From Ustilaginoidea virens (lineage: Eukaryota > Ascomycota > Sordariomycetes > Hypocreales > Clavicipitaceae), in assembly GCF_000687475.1 (NCBI RefSeq), contig NC_057318.1:5084001-5148000 (forward strand): a DNA stretch of 64,000 nt, written 5' to 3'. Each line of letters begins with the position of its first letter. The first letter of the stretch is position 1. Position numbers and translations under genes: made by a program. Positions 63,455 to 64,000 of the stretch are shown here, piece after piece. The notes beneath the pieces were generated by a model. The model saw nothing but the letters and a program-made list of their open reading frames with translations, made no database searches and was not told the origin of the DNA.

Positions 63455-64000
63455 GAAACAGCCGAGTATGACGGATCCCTGTTTCTTTCTTTCTTTCTTT
63501 TTTCTTCCTCTTCTCTCATGCAAAGTCAAGGCAGAAGCTATCTATTAAGACTTTCTTCCCACAGCATATACTTTGCGTCAATTTTAACCCACTGGGCACT
63601 TGTGGGCAGCGTTGGATGCCTTTGTCATTGCCCGATCGGTGAGGAAAGGGCTTACCTCCGGGCGAGGCGACATACAGTTGAAGGGGTGAGTGCTGTCAGG
63701 ACGTCCTGTCATAACACTGTTGGCAGCATCTATAGAGCCCAGTTCTACGACATAGAAACATGGCTAGCATTTGGCTGCCTGTTTAATAGCGATGAACAAG
63801 CTGCAAATTATTATCTTAAGCCTCCATCCTTAGAGAGTCTTGTTCCAGTGGACAGGGTAGTCCTGGATTCGAAAGCATCAATGCATTGCATGACTGAACG
63901 TCTGTAGCTGTCGGTTGGTCCTGTATAACGTAGCAAACGTTGTTGCCAATAGCAGCTTATCTGCTTGAACTTCCAGACGACAATGCACCTGCCTACCTTC
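63455..64000. other. 3' flank, no gene supported
   Basis: A TTTC-rich stretch follows the stop codon (63481-63512). No further gene or domain is visible up to the window edge. Confidence 0.5.

Overview
The window is chromosomal DNA of a filamentous ascomycete (Pezizomycotina), most likely a sordariomycete and perhaps a hypocrealean fungus. The reasons are short GT-AG introns (about 60-130 nt, often with CTRAY-like branch sites), monocistronic genes on both strands, and a housekeeping set whose sequences look like those of filamentous ascomycetes. The order-level placement is inference. I see no transposons, no CRISPR or bacterial elements, no viral sequence and no secondary-metabolite cluster. 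Exon-intron models were built by hand: splice sites were chosen so that reading phase and family motifs continue across each junction, and every model closes to a whole number of codons.

Layout, left to right. 1-2.9 kb: no gene seen. 2.9-5.6 kb: Zn2Cys6 transcription factor (+). 6.6-9.4 kb: SDH3 (+), tail to tail with TAF6 (-). 10.4-12.6 kb: MFS transporter (+), then tRNA-Gly(UCC) (-). 13.1-17.9 kb: Hsp31/DJ-1-like protein (+), a very short Dcc1-like protein (+) and RAD4/XPC (-). 18.7-22.3 kb: AN1 zinc-finger protein (-), then MTP18 (-) and ATP19 (+) diverging from one spacer. 23.3-24.5 kb: CENP-B-type HTH protein (+). 24.9-29.2 kb: VPS36 (-) and THP3 (+), divergent. 29.2-32.4 kb: low-complexity gene desert. 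32.4-39.9 kb: BEM1 (+), a conserved-looking membrane protein with a possible mitochondrial role (-), and a DUF4336-like protein (+). 40.4-46.8 kb: VPS34 (+) and an RCC1/Pim1-like Ran GEF (-). 47.6-48.9 kb: ETR1 (-). 51.4-52.0 kb: unknown 199-aa protein (+). 55.4-56.5 kb: MTG1-like GTPase (+). 57.1-59.2 kb: CTI6 PHD-finger protein (-). 61.5-63.5 kb: unknown 528-aa protein (+).

The genes do not form one pathway, but themes recur. Mitochondrial function: SDH3, ATP19, MTP18, ETR1, MTG1 and perhaps the 296-aa protein. Genome maintenance and chromatin: Dcc1-like, RAD4, CTI6, TAF6. Endosomal trafficking: VPS34, VPS36. Nuclear transport and RNA processing: RCC1-like, THP3. Polarity: BEM1.

The most unusual points are: a Dcc1 homologue reduced to its N-terminal domain with no room downstream for the rest; a CENP-B HTH protein with a C-terminal C2H2-like motif in place of a transposase domain; 20-42-bp homopolymer tracts, several inside introns and two directly against the 3' splice site; and recurring intergenic motifs (TACTCCGTA and ACCTAGGTA types). 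I could not identify a clearly new multi-gene system.
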